Shown: positions 61,666-64,000 of the stretch, piece by piece
Position numbering within the stretch: the stretch's first letter is position 1
Layout of the letters: every line of letters starts with the position of its first letter
The notes under the pieces: model-generated
The model's database searches: none
The model's input: only the letters and a program-made list of their open reading frames with translations
Told to the model about the DNA's origin: nothing
Source of the DNA: an uncultured Clostridia bacterium
GTDB lineage: Bacteria > Bacillota > Clostridia > UBA1381
NCBI GenBank assembly: GCA_947631235.1
Contig: CANRKO010000002.1
Location: 62,001-126,000, forward strand
Direction: 5' to 3'
Length of the DNA stretch: 64,000 nt
Program-made: the position numbers and the translations under genes

Positions 61666-62670
61666 ATGGATGAAAAGAAAACGATATTTTCCGGCATACA
61701 GCCGTCGGGAAATTTAACGCTCGGCAACTACCTCGGCGCGATACGCAACTGGGTAAGCCTGCAAAACGACTACAACTGCATCTACGCGATGATGGACATG
61801 CACACGATAACGGTACGCCAGACTCCCGCGGAACTTCGGCGCAGAACGCTCGAAGTCCTCGCGCTTTACATCGCGTGCGGCATAGATCCCGAAAAGGACG
61901 TGCTGTTTATCCAGTCGCACAATCCGGCGCACGCGGAGCTTGCGTGGGTACTGAATTGCTACACGTACATGGGCGAGCTGCAGCGCATGACGCAGTTTAA
62001 GGACAAATCCGCCCGTCACGCGGAGAACATAAACGCCGGACTGTTCACGTACCCCGTGCTTATGGCTTCGGACATTCTCCTTTACCAAGCGGACTACGTT
62101 CCGGTCGGCAAGGACCAGATGCAGCACATAGAACTTTGCCGCGACGTTGCGCAGCGTTTCAACGCCATTTACGGCGACGTGTTCACCATTCCCGAGGGGC
62201 TTTTGCCGAAGGTGGGCGCTAACATAATGAGTTTGCAGAATCCGACGAAGAAAATGTCAAAATCCGACCCGAACCCGAAGGCGTACATTTCGATGATGGA
62301 CGATATGAATGTAATCGCGAAGAAAATAAAAAGCGCGGTCACGGACAGCGAGGGCGTTATCGAGTACCGTGAGGGCGACGAGACAAAGGCGGGCGTGAAC
62401 AACCTTCTTTCAATCATGTCGGCTGTGACGGGACGCAAAATTGACGATATAGTAAAGGACTACAGCGGCAAGGGCTACGGCGATTTCAAGAGCGATGTTG
62501 CCGACGCTGTTGTGGAGTGCATAAAACCGATACGCGCGGAGTACGACAGAATAATAGCGGACAAGAAATATCTTACGGACATATGCGAAAAGGGCGCGGA
62601 AACGGCTTACAAAATCGCGCGCAGGACACTTAGCAAGGTATACAAAAAAGTAGGCTTTGTGATGAGATAA
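61666..62670 (+). CDS. trpS: Tryptophanyl-tRNA synthetase
   Basis: TrpRS (334 residues) charges tRNA-Trp. S-G-I-Q-P-S-G-N-L-T-L-G-N-Y near 6-19 is the class I first motif in its Trp form, and K-K-M-S-K-S-D-P-N near 196-204 is KMSKS. G-K-D-Q-M-Q-H-I-E-L-C-R-D near 147-159 is also diagnostic. Length is normal. AAAAGGAAG lies upstream of the ATG. The promoter is consensus and unregulated as far as the leader shows, unlike the trpEG operon. Confidence 0.97.
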   Translation: MDEKKTIFSGIQPSGNLTLGNYLGAIRNWVSLQNDYNCIYAMMDMHTITVRQTPAELRRRTLEVLALYIACGIDPEKDVLFIQSHNPAHAELAWVLNCYTYMGELQRMTQFKDKSARHAENINAGLFTYPVLMASDILLYQADYVPVGKDQMQHIELCRDVAQRFNAIYGDVFTIPEGLLPKVGANIMSLQNPTKKMSKSDPNPKAYISMMDDMNVIAKKIKSAVTDSEGVIEYREGDETKAGVNNLLSIMSAVTGRKIDDIVKDYSGKGYGDFKSDVADAVVECIKPIRAEYDRIIADKKYLTDICEKGAETAYKIARRTLSKVYKKVGFVMR

Positions 62671-62683
62671 GCGGAGGTATAAT

Positions 62684-63832
62684 ATGTACACGGAAAGCTT
62701 TGTAATACTGATGATATACGTGTTCGCGGCGGCGTTCATATTTACGTTCGTCGCAACGCCGAACGTGCGCCGTCTCGCGTTCAAAATAGGCGAGGGCGCG
62801 GTGGACAAGCCGCGTGACGCGCGCAGAATGCACAAAAAGCCCACGCCGAGAATAGGCGGACTCGCGATGATTTTCGGCTTTATCGTGCCTATCATAACGA
62901 TACTGCTGTTTTCGAAAATAAGCGGCGACTCGTCGTTTTGGGGCAGCTATTCGATAGCGAGCCGTCAGACGGTCGGAATGTTTATCGCGCTCGCGATAAT
63001 AGTCGTCATGGGCTTTATAGACGACTGCAAGGATCTGCCCGCGAAACTGAAATTCCTCGTGCAGATCGGCGCGGCGCTTATCGTTATATTCGTCGGCGAC
63101 ATAAAGATTGACGTGTTCACAAACCCGAATTTTCTGAGCGACAACCCGTACCTCGTGCTGCCGGAATGGATCTCGGTAATAGTGACGGTGATATGGATAG
63201 TGTTCATAACGAACGCCGTAAACTTCATAGACGGTCTCGACGGTCTCGCGGCGGGCGTAAGCGCGATAATGTCGGTGTCGCTCGTGTTTATATCCATACG
63301 CGTCGGCGAGTATCCGATAGCGATTATGGGTATCGCGCTCATGGGTTCGTGTTTCGGTTTTCTGCCGTTTAACTTTAACCCCGCGAAAATATTTATGGGA
63401 GACACGGGCTCGACGTTTCTGGGGTTCATGCTCGCGACGCTGTCAATTCAGGGCGTGTTTAAGTCCTACGCGGTAATATCGTTCGCCGTGCCGCTTTTGA
63501 TACTCGGACTGCCGCTGTTTGACGCGCTGTTCGCGATGATACGCAGAATACTGCGCGGCGAAAGCCCGATGAAGGCGGACAGAGGACACCTCCACCACCG
63601 ACTTGTGGATATGGGCTTTTCGCAGAAACAGACCGTGTTTATACTGTACGCGATAAGCGGCGTTTTGGGAATAACGGCTGTGCTGCTCGCCGAAAGCGGC
63701 GTGCTCAGGGCGATACTCGTCGTAATAGCGATGATAATGCTGCTCCTTATCGGCGGTATGCTCGGTAAGGGCAGCCATAACCACCATCCAGATACCAGGG
63801 ATAAAACAGACGATACCGAGGAAAATGAGTAG
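62684..63832 (+). CDS. Undecaprenyl-phosphate GlcNAc-1-phosphate transferase (TagO/WecA-type)
   Basis: This 382-residue membrane enzyme starts wall-polymer or O-glycan synthesis by moving GlcNAc-1-P to undecaprenyl phosphate. About ten or eleven membrane segments are visible. F-I-D-D-C-K-D near 111-117, N-F-I-D-G-L-D-G-L-A-A-G near 180-191, G-D-T-G-S near 237-241 and H-L-H-H-R-L near 303-308 are the family's metal and substrate motifs. The C-terminal tail is charged and His-rich. GGAGG lies 7 bases before the ATG, 14 bases after trpS. It may feed the LCP ligase at 39506. Confidence 0.94.
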   Translation: MYTESFVILMIYVFAAAFIFTFVATPNVRRLAFKIGEGAVDKPRDARRMHKKPTPRIGGLAMIFGFIVPIITILLFSKISGDSSFWGSYSIASRQTVGMFIALAIIVVMGFIDDCKDLPAKLKFLVQIGAALIVIFVGDIKIDVFTNPNFLSDNPYLVLPEWISVIVTVIWIVFITNAVNFIDGLDGLAAGVSAIMSVSLVFISIRVGEYPIAIMGIALMGSCFGFLPFNFNPAKIFMGDTGSTFLGFMLATLSIQGVFKSYAVISFAVPLLILGLPLFDALFAMIRRILRGESPMKADRGHLHHRLVDMGFSQKQTVFILYAISGVLGITAVLLAESGVLRAILVVIAMIMLLLIGGMLGKGSHNHHPDTRDKTDDTEENE

Positions 63833-63840
63833 ATAGGAAT

Positions 63841-63963
63841 GGGGCGGGCGACCGCAAGGGTCGCCCCTACATGAAATTGTGCGCCGTAGGGGCGACCTTT
63901 ACGGTCGCCCGTCCACGACAACCCGACGGCAACGAAACCGTAGGGGCGGTCATCGGCCGCCCG
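63841..63963. repeat. Three GTAGGGGC-type palindrome units
   Basis: GGGCGACC...GGTCGCCCCTAC (63845-63871), GTAGGGGCGACC...GGTCGCCC (near 63884-63911) and GTAGGGGCGGTCATCGGCCGCCC (near 63941-63963) follow the transferase gene. Confidence 0.8.
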
Positions 63964-63966
63964 CAA

Positions 63967-63995
63967 GACCCCCTCTCCGAGGGGGTCAAAACTCA
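63967..63995. repeat. GACCCCCTC palindrome with AAAACTCA flank
   Basis: GACCCCCTC-TCC-GAGGGGGTC then AAAACTCA, the reverse-ordered counterpart of the element at 14650-14690. Confidence 0.8.
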
Positions 63996-64000
63996 CTTGT

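Noticed and set aside
63466-63996. Reverse-strand 176-residue open frame at the window end
   Set aside because: Its first part is repeat sequence and the rest is antisense to the TagO/WecA-type gene.

Overview
The window is about 50% GC chromosomal DNA from an endospore-forming anaerobe of the Bacillota, class Clostridia. An Oscillospirales-type gut lineage is likely, but this is inferred and not proven. Pointers are a GerW/YtfJ spore protein, strong GGAGG ribosome sites, sigma-A promoters (TTGACA-17-TATAAT), ScpA/ScpB, the rimP-nusA-rnpM-infB-rbfA order and a phi13-type prophage tail module.

Bases 1-14293 are the late half of a siphovirus prophage: tail completion (cut by the window edge), major tail protein, tail chaperones joined by a -1 frameshift, tape measure, distal tail, tail endopeptidase, three fibre/tip proteins, small tail-end proteins, holin and amidase. 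Integrase, capsid and control genes lie outside. A reverse-strand secreted protein with its own promoter sits inside the tail operon and looks like a moron. Bases 14294-14843 hold no gene but many hairpins and short repeats.

Bases 14844-30345 are mostly host genes. They include a very large secreted SGNH-type carbohydrate esterase, gluconate 5-dehydrogenase, a VOC protein, a radical SAM pair, GerW and a DUF2953 protein, scpB-scpA-M50 protease, a secreted cyclophilin with stalk domains, an M20 amidohydrolase and a heparinase II/III-like protein. Bases 30346-32520 are trpE-trpG behind an attenuator leader.

Bases 32561-35748 are the most unusual part. Four overlapping reverse-strand genes encode a protein resembling a pentameric ligand-gated channel with an extra N-terminal anchor, a six-helix voltage-gated-type K+ channel, and two related membrane proteins resembling ECF-transporter S components. 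A GH2 glycosidase diverges from this operon. An alpha/beta hydrolase and an LCP cell-wall ligase with a very acidic tail follow; the LCP promoter carries an exact WalR-type box.

Bases 40787-56198 are a long housekeeping run: rimP, nusA, rnpM, infB, rbfA, nrnA, truB, ribF, glmU, pth, mfd, a PrsA-like foldase and cysE. Bases 56469-63832 hold an ACT-domain protein, gltX, glnS, an aminotransferase, trpS and a TagO/WecA-type transferase.

Several families of palindromic dispersed repeats are scattered between genes, including inside the prophage and between infB and rbfA. No rRNA, tRNA, CRISPR array or insertion sequence was recognised.
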